64,000 nucleotides of DNA from CADEFX01 sp046154585 (GTDB lineage: Bacteria; Pseudomonadota; Alphaproteobacteria; Rhizobiales; Hyphomicrobiaceae), in contig JBJXDX010000087.1 in NCBI GenBank assembly GCA_046154585.1, positions 1 through 64,000 on the forward strand. The letters run 5' to 3'. This document shows positions 36,010 to 44,422 of this stretch, one piece after another. A program made the position numbers and the translations under genes. Within the stretch, counting starts at the first letter, position 1. Each line of letters begins with the position of its first letter. Under the pieces are notes generated by a model. It was not told the origin of the DNA. It worked only from the letters and a program-made list of their open reading frames with translations, and made no database searches.

Positions 36010-36554
36010 GCCCGCCCTTGGTAGAGCCCCGCGCCGAAGACTTCCCGCACCGCATCGTCGAAACCCTGCGATTCGCCGACACCGACCGCAACGGCCATAT
36101 CACCAGCTCGGTGTTTGCCATCTGCTGCCAGAGCGGCCGGCTGGCGCTCCTGTCGGACCCGGCGCGAGCGGTGACGCCGCCATCGTCGCAATTCGTGTTG
36201 GCCCGGCTAGTGCTCGACTATCGCAGGGAGATGCATTGGCCGGGCGCCGCCGAAGTCGGCACACGGATCCAGCGTATCGGTCGATCGTCCATCATCCTCG
36301 CCCAAGCTCTGTTTCAGAACGACCAGTGCGTGGCCACGGCCCAATCGGTTGCGGTCCTTATGGATACCACGTCGCGGAGATCGCAACCGATCCCGCTCGC
36401 AGCGGCGCTGAGCCTGCGGCCATTCGCGCATAGGATGGAGCGCCCCGACCGGTCACTTGATTTGCCCTCGTCGTCCTACGATGCAGGCGTCAGCCTGCTG
36501 CCGCGAGCCCCGGCTGCCCAGTCATCGGCTTTGCGCCCGCCGGACGACCTCTAG
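36006..36554 (+). CDS. Hotdog-fold acyl-CoA thioesterase-like protein
   Basis: The protein (182 residues) shows the 4HBT signature LRFADTDRNGHITSSVF, where the aspartate is the usual catalytic residue, followed by RLVLDYRREMHWPGAAEVGT. It should hydrolyse an acyl-CoA, substrate unknown. ATGA coupling to the MFS gene suggests the two work on the same metabolite. The C-terminal tail overlaps the convergent gene by 33 bases. Confidence 0.75.
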   Translation: MSPPLVEPRAEDFPHRIVETLRFADTDRNGHITSSVFAICCQSGRLALLSDPARAVTPPSSQFVLARLVLDYRREMHWPGAAEVGTRIQRIGRSSIILAQALFQNDQCVATAQSVAVLMDTTSRRSQPIPLAAALSLRPFAHRMERPDRSLDLPSSSYDAGVSLLPRAPAAQSSALRPPDDL

Positions 36555-36893
36555 CGCCCGTTCCAGCTCCGCCTCCAGCCGGCCGATCAATGCCGGATCG
36601 TCCTCACCCGCGAGCGCGTTCGCCGACACCGCCGCAGCGATCAGCTCGGACAACGTCGCGCTGCTCAGAGTCCGAGAATCCCCGCTGTCGAGATAAGCAG
36701 CGACTGAGCCGTCGAGTCTCACCTCGAGCCTCAGCTGCGCGGCGTCGAGCACCGTCCTGTCGACCACGGCGCGCGGCAGATTCAGGGTGGCCACCGGTCG
36801 CCGTTGTTCGCTGGAGCGAACGCGAGCGACATAGCTTTCCCCGTCTCCGTCGAGTGCAAACGCGACCTCAATCGTCTGGGTTTCGATCGGCAC
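36522..36893 (-). CDS. Hypothetical protein, divergent from a small XRE gene
   Basis: The 123-residue acidic protein starts from GTG (MPIETQTIEVAFAL) and has mixed beta/alpha composition with a C-terminal helix (LIGRLEAELERALEVV). There are no membrane segments and I recognise no family. It is divergent from an XRE gene across a perfect palindrome, so the regulator may control it. Confidence 0.55.
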   Translation of the reverse strand: MPIETQTIEVAFALDGDGESYVARVRSSEQRRPVATLNLPRAVVDRTVLDAAQLRLEVRLDGSVAAYLDSGDSRTLSSATLSELIAAAVSANALAGEDDPALIGRLEAELERALEVVRRAQSR

Positions 36894-36927
36894 TGGCTTC
36901 GGCTCGCGGCGCGCGATTGCAAAGAAA

Positions 36928-36941
36928 CCTAGTATACTAGG
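36928..36941. promoter_or_regulatory. Perfect palindromic operator between divergent genes
   Basis: CCTAGTATACTAGG is a perfect 14-bp palindrome, 36 bases before the XRE start and 34 bases before the minus-strand start. A position between two divergent starts fits an autoregulatory XRE operator. Confidence 0.7.
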
Positions 36942-36977
36942 TGGAGGGTGTGAAGGCGATGGGCTGCGCTGCGGCCC

Positions 36978-37184
36978 ATGACACTGCGGCGAATCGTGGC
37001 GCGAAACCTGAAGCGACTGCGCCAGGAACGCGGGCTCACACAGGAGGAGCTCGCCGACCTGGCCGGGCTCAATCGCAATTACGTCGGCATGATCGAGCGA
37101 CAGGAAAATGCTGCGACTGTCGACACCCTGGAAGATCTTGCCAAGGCGCTACAGGTCGAACCCGTCCGCCTCCTCGAACACTGA
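36978..37184 (+). CDS. Small XRE-family transcriptional regulator
   Basis: The 68-residue protein is nearly all HTH_3 domain: NLKRLRQERGLTQEELADLA then NRNYVGMIERQENAATVDTL and LAKALQVEPVRLLEH. Such minimal XRE proteins act as dimers on palindromes, and one lies directly upstream. Its 3' end overlaps the convergent DUF1232 gene by 36 bases. Confidence 0.85.
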   Translation: MTLRRIVARNLKRLRQERGLTQEELADLAGLNRNYVGMIERQENAATVDTLEDLAKALQVEPVRLLEH

Positions 37185-37559
37185 CAAGCGCGGTCGGTGA
37201 CGGGTCCGACCGCCGGTACACAAGTTATGGATCGGAACTTGGATCGCATCACCGCGTCCAAAATTGCCGAACCAGCAGACCCGCACCCCCAGCCCAGATA
37301 GCCAGGATGAGAGCTGCGCCGGATTTGCTAACCGGCCGGCGACGCGGGTTGCTGCCGCGCGATGCTCGGCCATGATCGCTGGATCAATGAGACGCACCAC
37401 GCCAGCCATCGCCAGCGGCAGCACGATCAATTCGTCCAGGTAGCCTAGAACGAGGATGAAGTCGGGAATGAGATCGATAGGCGAGAGAGCATAGGCTGCG
37501 ATGGAGGCGGCGAGCACTTTCGCATACCAGGATACGCGCGGATCGCGGGCAGCTGGCAA
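37149..37559 (-). CDS. DUF1232 (YkvA-like) membrane protein
   Basis: The core YALSPIDLIPDFILVLGYLD is the DUF1232 signature, a short helical hairpin with one to two membrane segments. The C-terminal 60 residues diverge and run antisense into the XRE gene. That extension may reflect loss of the original stop. Function is unknown. Confidence 0.7.
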   Translation of the reverse strand: MPAARDPRVSWYAKVLAASIAAYALSPIDLIPDFILVLGYLDELIVLPLAMAGVVRLIDPAIMAEHRAAATRVAGRLANPAQLSSWLSGLGVRVCWFGNFGRGDAIQVPIHNLCTGGRTRHRPRLSVFEEADGFDL

Positions 37560-37711
37560 CTATGCACCAGAACCATTGCCCTCCGCAGACGCACCGAACG
37601 AGCGACTGCACGCGAACGCACGCAATTCACCGCGAATCCGCATTGCCGCATCTGCGGTGTATCCGCATGCTGGACGCTCCAGGATAGGCGCAAATCAGCC
37701 GAGGCCGGCCA

Positions 37712-37957
37712 ATGCCAGACTCCGATGTTCTGCAGATTGTGACTGCGGCCGCACTGCCTGATGACGAATTTTGGAGCTTGAAGGTCGTCAAAGCCAAAAC
37801 CGGCCTGTCCCGGTCCACCGTCTATGCGTACATTGCTGCGGGCTCTTTCCCGATGCAGCGGCGCCTCGGGCGGCGTCGGGTGGCGTGGCTCGCCTCCGAG
37901 GTGCGGGGCTGGATCATGAGCCGGCCACGCCAATCAGCCGAAGCTGCGCGCCAATAG
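37712..37957 (+). CDS. AlpA-family HTH regulator
   Basis: The 81-residue protein has the AlpA/excisionase pattern: LKVVKAKTGLSRSTVYAYIA, FPMQRRLGRRRVAWLASEVRGW. AlpA proteins regulate integrase genes or act as directionality factors and usually lie near element ends. It is thus the best local hint of an ICE boundary, although no integrase follows. Confidence 0.85.
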   Translation: MPDSDVLQIVTAAALPDDEFWSLKVVKAKTGLSRSTVYAYIAAGSFPMQRRLGRRRVAWLASEVRGWIMSRPRQSAEAARQ

Positions 37958-37982
37958 CTGATGTGCTTGCTCATTTTTTAGC

Positions 37983-38013
37983 TTGAACCTCTAGCCACTT
38001 GAGAGATTAGGCT
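37983..38013 (+). promoter_or_regulatory. MerR-type promoter of the TRAP operon
   Basis: TTGAAC (37983-37988), a 19-bp spacer and TAGGCT (38008-38013). The spacer begins CTCTAGCC and contains CTCT/AGAG arms. The sequence GCTTGAACCTCTAGCC is identical to the ATPase promoter on the other strand at 44395-44410. A 19-bp spacer with a central dyad is the hallmark of MerR activation. Confidence 0.75.
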
Positions 38014-38090
38014 TGTAACCCTGGCCGCCAAGTGAAGCGGTGACGTCGGCACGCCTCGTGCGTTCAGCGATCGGTTGGGGGGAGGACGAC

Positions 38091-38612
38091 ATGCTCGCAC
38101 TAGACCGCGTCGCAGCGTTCGTGCGTGTCGTCGGGCTTGTCGCAGCCTGCGTTCTCCTTCCGGCACAGATCGTGCTGTCCGTTGGCTACGTTATCGCCCG
38201 GCAGTTCCTTCATTTCCAGCTCACGCCGTTGCAGGAGCTCGAGTGGCATCTCTTCTTCGCCACGGTGTTCTTGACGCTGGGCAGCGCGTATCTCGCGGAT
38301 CGGCACGTGCGGATCGACATCTTGCGGGACCGGATGAGCGAGCGCAGCCGTGCGACAATTGAGATCGCTGGCTTCTTCCTCGCGCTGCTGCCGTTCTCAC
38401 TGATCGTGCTCTACCTCGGCACCATCCCCGCATGGGATGCCTTCGTCATAGGCGAACGTTCGCGGGCCCCGCTCGGGCTCTCTCACCGGTGGATTATCAA
38501 GTCCATGATCCCGATCGGTGCACTCTTGCTGCTGCTCGCAGGCTTGGTCGTCACGTTCCGCAACTTCAAGCTCCTGTCACGAGCCGGAGTTGATGATCAG
38601 CCATCCGCTTGA
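38091..38612 (+). CDS. dctQ: TRAP transporter small permease, DctQ-like
   Basis: The 173-residue protein has four membrane helices and the DctQ sequence ELEWHLFFATVFLTLGSAYL followed by DRHVRIDILRDRMSER. The start has a GGGGGGAGG ribosome binding site. It is the first gene after a MerR-type promoter and is followed by the large permease. No DctP binding-protein gene is present nearby. Confidence 0.85.
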   Translation: MLALDRVAAFVRVVGLVAACVLLPAQIVLSVGYVIARQFLHFQLTPLQELEWHLFFATVFLTLGSAYLADRHVRIDILRDRMSERSRATIEIAGFFLALLPFSLIVLYLGTIPAWDAFVIGERSRAPLGLSHRWIIKSMIPIGALLLLLAGLVVTFRNFKLLSRAGVDDQPSA

Positions 38613-38626
38613 GGGAGCACTTGGTT

Positions 38627-39982
38627 ATGGACACGTCCGAAGTGCTTTCCATCCTGATGGTCATAGCCCTCATGGCGTTGCTGTTCTCAGGCTACCCGGT
38701 GGCGCTGGTGCTGATCGCCGTCACCATGATGTTCACCGTCATTGGCATCCTCGTCGGGGAAATGAATGTCCAAATGGTTCGAGCGTTTCCGCTACGGATC
38801 TACAGTCTTCTTGCCGAGAGCCTGATTTTCTCAGCCATACCGCCATTGATCTTCATGGGGGTGGCCATAGCTAAGAGCGGCTTAGCCACTGATCTGTTCA
38901 CCAGCGTTGGCAAGCTGCTGCGCCGGGTGCCAGGCGGCCTCGCTCTCACCGTTTTGTTGCTTGGTGTTCTGATCGCGCCGTCGGCCGGCGTCGTTGGTGC
39001 CTCCGTGGGCATCCTGGCGCTCGCTGCCATGCCGACCATGCTAGAGGCAAACTACGACAAGGCATTCGCCAGCGGCGCGGTTGCGGCGGCCGGCACGCTC
39101 GGGATCATCCTTCCTCCCGCGGTCATGCTGTTCTTTCTTGCCGATCTTGTCGGCTCACAGCTTTTGGGCATGTTCGTTGGCATCCTCTTGCCGGCCGGGG
39201 TTCTGGTAAGCGCCTACGCGCTCTATTTCGTGCTTCGGGGCCGACGCCTGGCGTCGCCGTCTGGCACGCCCGGCATATCCCAAGGTGGCGAAACGATTTT
39301 CGTCATCGTTCGCAAGGTGCTTCCGGCGGTGCTTCTCATAGGTTCAGTTCTCGCGTCCATGATTGGGGGATTGGCCACACCGTCGCAGGCAGGGGCCATT
39401 GGTGCCGCCGGCGCCTTTCTGCTCATGCTCGGCAGGCGCTCTTTCTCGCTGGCACTGCTGAAAGACGTGCTGGTCGAGACGACGCACATCATTGCGATGA
39501 TCTTCCTCATCATCATCGCGGCCAATGCGTTCTCACTGGTTTTTCGTGTCTTTGGCGGCGATGAGGCGCTCGCGAGGGGGCTCGACGCGCTCGGCCTCGG
39601 AAGCTGGGGCAAGCTACTTTTCATCCTGGGCGTAGTTTTTGTGCTCGGCTTCTTCATTGATTGGCTCGAAATCGTGCTGATCACGCTGCCGATCTTTGTG
39701 CCTGTGATTGCCCAGCTTGATTTCACGGCCCACGTTGGTGATGCGCAACTTGTCAGCGTGTGGATCGGCGTTGCCGTCGCACTGGTCCTGCAGACCTCGT
39801 TCCTCACGCCGCCGTTCGGGTTCGCGCTATTCTTTCTACGCGGTTCGTCGCCGCCGAATATCAAGATGTCGGACATTTACCGCGGCGTGGCACCAATCGT
39901 GGTCATTCAGCTCGCCGTCTTGTGCGTCGTGCTGGCGTACCCCTGGCTTGCCACGGTGCTGGCGAGGATGGTGATGGGATGA
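38627..39982 (+). CDS. dctM: TRAP transporter large permease, DctM-like
   Basis: The 451-residue protein has about 12 membrane helices and family blocks PPLIFMGVAIAKSGLATDLF, GVVGASVGILALAAMPTML, LATPSQAGAIGAAGAFLL and LGFFIDWLEIVLITLPIFVP. The last resembles TRAP systems of the mannitol/chloroaromatic group. It moves an organic acid-like substrate with sodium or protons. ATG 38627 follows GAGGGAG. Confidence 0.85.
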   Translation: MDTSEVLSILMVIALMALLFSGYPVALVLIAVTMMFTVIGILVGEMNVQMVRAFPLRIYSLLAESLIFSAIPPLIFMGVAIAKSGLATDLFTSVGKLLRRVPGGLALTVLLLGVLIAPSAGVVGASVGILALAAMPTMLEANYDKAFASGAVAAAGTLGIILPPAVMLFFLADLVGSQLLGMFVGILLPAGVLVSAYALYFVLRGRRLASPSGTPGISQGGETIFVIVRKVLPAVLLIGSVLASMIGGLATPSQAGAIGAAGAFLLMLGRRSFSLALLKDVLVETTHIIAMIFLIIIAANAFSLVFRVFGGDEALARGLDALGLGSWGKLLFILGVVFVLGFFIDWLEIVLITLPIFVPVIAQLDFTAHVGDAQLVSVWIGVAVALVLQTSFLTPPFGFALFFLRGSSPPNIKMSDIYRGVAPIVVIQLAVLCVVLAYPWLATVLARMVMG

Positions 39983-40809
39983 TCGTGGAAGCCAATGCGG
40001 AGTGCACTTGCGGCAGGTTGTTGCTTTTGCAAATTAGGATGCCATCATTGGGGTCATGGCACCATCTGTTGCTCCTGTTGGGCGCGCGTTGTCGCCAGAT
40101 CATCGCGACTGTGCTGGTAGTTGCTGTCTTTCCGCTGTTTGCCGGCCATGGCGTTCGGGCAGAGCAACGTGATAATTGTGTTCCTCACGGGATCGCCGTG
40201 GTCGACGCAGATCTCTCAGAGTTGGAGGCTGCGTGCAATGCGGTGAGCGATGTCGTGCGATATTTTTCAGGGACCGGGTTTCAGGTGCCCACTAAGGTTT
40301 CCGTTCACTTCGCGAACCTCGGCGGCGAAGGCGCAAGAGGGCATTCACTCGCGCACGGACTTTTTGATCCGCTGCGATCTCAGATCGTCATCTATCGCGC
40401 GTCAAACGTTAGGCCGTGGGGTCAATCATGGTCGCCTAAGCTCGTCGAGTCATTCCTGCGCCATGAGATTGTCCATACCGTCATCTGGGACGTCATGAAG
40501 GCAAATCCCAAACGGTTAGGCCGCGAGTGGCATGAGTTTATCGCCTACGCGGTCCAACTCGATCTGATGGACGCTGACCTACGCAACCGTGTGCTCGGCG
40601 CCCAGACGAGTGTTGGTCCGATCACAGATCTCTCGGAGGTCAACGAGTTCTCCTATGGCATGAACCCGGAGGCCTTTGCGGTTGTAGCTTATAAGACTTA
40701 TCTGGCACGGGATGGGGCGGTGTTTGTGCGGCAGTTGCTGAATGGGGAGATCATACCCCCAGTTTTTTCCTACCCATTTGCTGTCCAACCACATGAAGTT
40801 CAACGCTAG
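39979..40809 (+). CDS. Exported putative zincin-like protein (HEIVH), coupled to dctM
   Basis: The protein of up to 276 residues has a hydrophobic export segment (IIATVLVVAVFPLFAGHGVRA) and a metal-binding motif LRHEIVHTVIWDVM (about residue 162) with a downstream WHEFIAYAVQL that could supply the third ligand. This is the layout of small gluzincin-like peptidases. It sits in an ATGA overlap with dctM, in the position where a periplasmic TRAP partner would be expected. No DctP similarity is seen. ATG 40039 is an alternative start. Confidence 0.55.
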   Translation: MIVEANAECTCGRLLLLQIRMPSLGSWHHLLLLLGARCRQIIATVLVVAVFPLFAGHGVRAEQRDNCVPHGIAVVDADLSELEAACNAVSDVVRYFSGTGFQVPTKVSVHFANLGGEGARGHSLAHGLFDPLRSQIVIYRASNVRPWGQSWSPKLVESFLRHEIVHTVIWDVMKANPKRLGREWHEFIAYAVQLDLMDADLRNRVLGAQTSVGPITDLSEVNEFSYGMNPEAFAVVAYKTYLARDGAVFVRQLLNGEIIPPVFSYPFAVQPHEVQR

Positions 40810-41210
40810 TGCCGTCTGTCCCATGATGTTGTTCGCCGGGGCGACGGGCCTTGCGCTCTTAGTGATGCCGCTGGCCCTAATCCCTTACCTGCTTTTCATC
40901 TTGTCACACATACTGGTGTTCGCCATCGCATGCCTGGCGCTCAATCTTCTCTTCGGAACGGCTGGTTCACTGTCCCTCGGACATGCGACCTACTTCGGCG
41001 TGGCAGCCTATGCGGGCGGATTCCTGCATCGCTTCTTTTTCGCTCGAGCTCTATCTGGCGGCGGGCACTCTTTGCTCCACCGTCTTCGCCGCCGCTATTG
41101 GCTTTCTGTGCGTCCGCACCATGAGAACATTCATCACGATCCTCACGCTGGCACTTTCCAGGGTGGTTTACTCCCTGAGCTACAAGTCGGGACTTCCACG
41201 CTTGCTCTGC
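40793..41210 (+). pseudogene. livM: Remnant of branched-chain amino acid ABC permease (LivM-like)
   Basis: The first frame reads IACLALNLLFGTAGSLSLGHATYFGVAAYAGG, a hallmark LivM start. After a T5 run at 41036-41040 the homology moves to the next frame (SLELYLAAGT, RTFITILTLALSRVVYSLSY) and then stops. It is frameshifted and cut after about 135 codons of a roughly 320-codon gene. The start overlaps the preceding gene. The rest of the Liv operon is absent, so the segment was truncated by insertion of the metal genes. Confidence 0.75.
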
Positions 41211-41326
41211 AAGCAGGCGCGAAATCACGAGATCATAAAGGCCAGTCAGGTGGTGATAGGCCAATGCGGGTAGCAGCGCTCGATTGCGGTTCGACATGTT
41301 CGTTGCTCTTCGCGCTGGGCCTGAGA

Positions 41327-41911
41327 TCATCCGACCGGTACTCGTGCTGGGCGCGGCCGAATCGCCGTCCACAGCAACAACGCGGCCCCGCAGGTGATGG
41401 CGATGTCAGCGAAGTTGAACGTGGGCCAATGCCACCCGTGAAGATGCAGGTCGAGGAAGTCGGTGACCAGGCCGTCACGGGCGCGGTCGATCACATTGCC
41501 AACGGCGCCGCCGACGATGAGGCCAAACGCGGCTTGCTCCAGCAGAAGACGGCTCCTCGCCGCAACCAGGACCAATCCGGCGACGATCACCAGCTGAACC
41601 GCGATCAAGCCTACAATCCCGGCAGTAGAAGTCGTTGGGAGCAGCCCGTAGCTGATGCCTGGATTGAATCCGAGGCGGAAGTTCAGGAATGGCGTCAGTG
41701 CCATCATCTCGCGCCAGAGTGCGGCTTCCGCGACCGCCTTGGTTGTCGCATCGGCGCCTGCCACCATGACGCCGATCGCAGCGACGAGGCTCAATCGCCT
41801 CAACAGCATTGGGGGCTCACTTGGGGGCTCACTCGGTCGCTGCTCAGCTGGCATACACACGGTGGAGCCATCCGGCTCGCGTCTGGTTTGATGCATCATC
41901 ATCTCTCTCAC
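41327..41911 (-). CDS. lspA: Lipoprotein signal peptidase (LspA), PbrC-like
   Basis: The protein (194 residues, or 191 from the next ATG) has four membrane helices and the two catalytic aspartate regions GGAVGNVIDRARDGLVTDFL and WPTFNFADIAI. It removes lipoprotein signal peptides. The GTG start overlaps the ATPase stop, giving coupled expression. An LspA partner behind a P-type ATPase and a MerR regulator is the arrangement of pbr lead-resistance operons, so this copy probably serves metal sequestration rather than housekeeping. Confidence 0.85.
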   Translation of the reverse strand: MREMMMHQTRREPDGSTVCMPAEQRPSEPPSEPPMLLRRLSLVAAIGVMVAGADATTKAVAEAALWREMMALTPFLNFRLGFNPGISYGLLPTTSTAGIVGLIAVQLVIVAGLVLVAARSRLLLEQAAFGLIVGGAVGNVIDRARDGLVTDFLDLHLHGWHWPTFNFADIAITCGAALLLWTAIRPRPARVPVG

Positions 41912-44346
41912 CGGATCGCCTCCGCGCTGACCGCCACGGGAGCCACCGTCGAGACGCTGAATCCAAGCAGACGAAGCGCGTTAAGGGTGACGAGCACTGT
42001 CGCGCCGGTGTCTGCCATGATCGCAGGCCACAGCCCGGTAATGCCGATCAAGGTCGTGACGAGGAATACCGCCTTAAGGCCGAGGGCGATGGCCACGTTT
42101 TGCCGGATGTTGGCGAGCGTTCGTCGCGACAGTACGATCATCTCGGCAACGCCGCTGACCCGTTCATGCAAGAGCCCGGCATCCGCCGTTTCCAACGCCA
42201 CGTCAGTCCCGCCGCCCATGGCAATACCAACATCGGCTGCCGCGAGGGCCGGCGCGTCGTTGATCCCGTCGCCAACCATGGCAACCGGCCCTTCGGTTTT
42301 GAGCCTGGCGATCTCGGTCAGCTTCTGATCAGGCAAGAGTTCCGCGCGGACATCGAGTCCTAGGCTTTTGGCCACGGCTGCGCCGGTGCGCCGGTTGTCG
42401 CCGGTCAACATCACGGTGTGAATGCCAAGCGCATTCAAGCGGGCAACGGCAAGTCGCGCATCGGGGCGGGGCTCGTCGCGGACGGCGATAAAACCTGCTG
42501 GCTGTCCGTCTTCCACGACCACCACCACTGTCTTGCCGTCCTGTTCGAGGCATTCGATGGTCGGATGGCTTTCAGGCACGTGCCCGAGTTCCGCGGCGTG
42601 CCGCGGGGACCCCACCAGAACCTGACGGGCCTCGACCCTGCCGGTCATGGCCTTGCCGGCGACGGCCTGGATATCGGATGCTTCCGGGACCTTCACGCCG
42701 TTCTTTACCGCGCGCTCGACGATGGCCCGGGCGATCGGGTGTGTGGAGCCGCTTTCGACGGCGGCAGCTACGGCGAGGACATGATCTTCGCTACCGCTAA
42801 TCGCCATGATGTCGGTCACGACCGGCTTGCCGACGGTCAGGGTACCGGTCTTGTCGAAGGCGACGGTTCGAACATGGCCCATGGTTTCCAGCGCCGCGCC
42901 CCCTTTTATGAGCAGGCCGCGGCGGGTGCCGGCGGCCAGCGCCGAGGCAATCGCGGCGGGCGTCGAGAGCACCAGCGCGCAGGGGCAGGCGATCAGCAGC
43001 ACGGCCAGGCCGCGATAAATCCATGTCGCCCAATCGCCACCGAACAGCAGCGGCGGCACAATCATTACAAGTGCGGCGCCGAGAACCGCAAGCGGTGTGT
43101 AGACTTGGCTGAAGCGATCGATAAAGCGCGCCGTCGGAGCTTTCGTGGCCTGCGCTTCTTCAACCAGGTGGATGATCCGGCTGATGGTGTTGTCCTCCAC
43201 CCGGCGCGTAGTCCGGACCTTGACGGTGCCGGACGTATTGACGCTGCCTGCGAACACCTGAGCGCCGATGCTCTTGTTGACCGGCATCGACTCGCCCGTC
43301 ACGGCCGACTCGTCGATGCCCGACGTACCCTCGATGATTTCCCCGTCAACGGGGATTCGATCCCCAGGCCGCACAAGGACGACCTGGGCCAGTTCAAGAC
43401 GCTCGACCGGAACCTCGCGCCGAACCTCGCCGTCGATCAGCGTTGCAGTCCGAGGGATCAGTTTGACGAGCGAGCGGATTCCAGCGCGCGCCCGGCTCGC
43501 TGCGAGACCCTCGAGGAGCTCGCCGACCAGAAACAGAATATTGACGATGGCGGCTTCCGAGCTCGCGCCGATCAGGATGGCTCCGGCTGTTGCAAGTGAG
43601 ACCAGCATCTCGATGCTGAAGGGCGTGCCGGCGCGGGCCGCCGCGATCGCCCGGCGCCCGAAATAGCCAAGGCCGACGAGCGCAGCGGGCAGAAGGCTCC
43701 ATTGTTCTGCCATCAGGCCCGACCACGAAAGGAACGCGCCAGCGGCAGTGAGGGCCGACAGGAGAACAAGCAAACGGCCCTTCGGTGTTTCCCACCAGGA
43801 CTGCTCGGCCGGCGCCGATTGCTCTGCGGGTTCTCCCGCGCGCGCCGGTTGCCGATCACCAGTTGTCAGTAACTCGACATGGTAGCCAAGGGCCTTAACC
43901 GACTTCTCGACTGCATCCGGTTGCACCTTTGCCGGGTCAAGCGTGCAGGAGAGAATCTGGGTGCCGAAGTTGACCCCAACCTCTGAGATACCCGGGATGC
44001 GCGCGAGGGCGGTTGCAACCTTGTCGGCGCAGGTTGGGCAGTCCATGCCGGTGACCCGGAACTTTTCCTCGCTCGGCCCAATGACCGCGGGACCGTTCAG
44101 CGACTCCACGCCATACCCCAGCTTGCGCACGGCCGCCTCGACCGCCGCATCGCCATTTGGCTGTCCGTTGTCCGCCCGAAACGTCAGGACCTGATTGGAA
44201 AAGTTTACGCATACGTCCGAGATGCCTTCAAGGCGCGTGACGGCGGTCTCGACCTTGGCGGCACAGCTTGGGCAATCCATGCCCGATACCTTGAAGGCGA
44301 ATCGGCTGTCCGTTGATGCGGATGATCGGGCTGTGGTTTCGCTCAT
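41908..44346 (-). CDS. zntA: P1B-2 type Zn/Cd/Pb-exporting ATPase
   Basis: The 812-residue pump has two N-terminal HMA domains (GMDCPSCAAK about residue 20, GMDCPTCADK about 100), the membrane CPC motif IACPCALVLSTP (about 454), TGES, the phosphorylation site DKTGTLT (about 497) and GDGINDAPALA. The last membrane helix has LKAVFLV and MADTGATVLVTLNALRL, the Lys/Asp pair of Zn/Cd/Pb pumps. The start MSETTARSS is preferred to a longer ORF that would run through the operator and the MerR gene. Neighbours suggest lead, zinc or cadmium. Confidence 0.9.
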   Translation of the reverse strand: MSETTARSSASTDSRFAFKVSGMDCPSCAAKVETAVTRLEGISDVCVNFSNQVLTFRADNGQPNGDAAVEAAVRKLGYGVESLNGPAVIGPSEEKFRVTGMDCPTCADKVATALARIPGISEVGVNFGTQILSCTLDPAKVQPDAVEKSVKALGYHVELLTTGDRQPARAGEPAEQSAPAEQSWWETPKGRLLVLLSALTAAGAFLSWSGLMAEQWSLLPAALVGLGYFGRRAIAAARAGTPFSIEMLVSLATAGAILIGASSEAAIVNILFLVGELLEGLAASRARAGIRSLVKLIPRTATLIDGEVRREVPVERLELAQVVLVRPGDRIPVDGEIIEGTSGIDESAVTGESMPVNKSIGAQVFAGSVNTSGTVKVRTTRRVEDNTISRIIHLVEEAQATKAPTARFIDRFSQVYTPLAVLGAALVMIVPPLLFGGDWATWIYRGLAVLLIACPCALVLSTPAAIASALAAGTRRGLLIKGGAALETMGHVRTVAFDKTGTLTVGKPVVTDIMAISGSEDHVLAVAAAVESGSTHPIARAIVERAVKNGVKVPEASDIQAVAGKAMTGRVEARQVLVGSPRHAAELGHVPESHPTIECLEQDGKTVVVVVEDGQPAGFIAVRDEPRPDARLAVARLNALGIHTVMLTGDNRRTGAAVAKSLGLDVRAELLPDQKLTEIARLKTEGPVAMVGDGINDAPALAAADVGIAMGGGTDVALETADAGLLHERVSGVAEMIVLSRRTLANIRQNVAIALGLKAVFLVTTLIGITGLWPAIMADTGATVLVTLNALRLLGFSVSTVAPVAVSAEAIR

Positions 44347-44377
44347 GACCTTGTTCTCAAGGGGATCGTGTGTCAGA

Positions 44378-44408
44378 ACTATAGACTCTCTAGCGGCTAG
44401 AGGTTCAA
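44378..44408 (-). promoter_or_regulatory. MerR-type promoter of the P-type ATPase
   Basis: Reading leftward: TTGAAC (44408-44403), 19-bp spacer, TATAGT (44383-44378). The spacer holds CTCTAGC-C-GCTAGAG, a perfect 7-bp dyad. It lies between the ATPase and the divergent MerR gene. Confidence 0.85.
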
Positions 44409-44422
44409 GCGGAGATTTCGCA

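Larger units (their letters stand above)
1..37957. mobile_element. Integrative conjugative element core, ICEMlSym-like gene set
   Basis: Starting at a tRNA 3' end, the segment carries a defence island and then the full gene set of a trb-type ICE: FseA-like activator, RdfS-like excisionase, TraF peptidase, relaxase, ArdC, ParB, coupling protein and nine trb genes, ending near an AlpA-type regulator. Gene content and order resemble Mesorhizobium symbiosis ICEs. No tyrosine or serine recombinase is visible, and I found no repeat of the tRNA end downstream. The stated right edge is therefore only the last core-type gene. The metal-resistance genes that follow may be cargo of the same element. Confidence 0.7.

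Noticed and set aside
38015..38040. GTAACC just downstream of the MerR-type TRAP promoter as a fourth SigF promoter
   Set aside because: The sequence 16 bases later is GCGG, not CGAA.
40742..42328. A 528-codon plus-strand ORF through the livM remnant into lspA and the ATPase
   Set aside because: Only its first 80 codons match LivM. The rest is antisense to LspA and the ATPase, whose motifs are clear.
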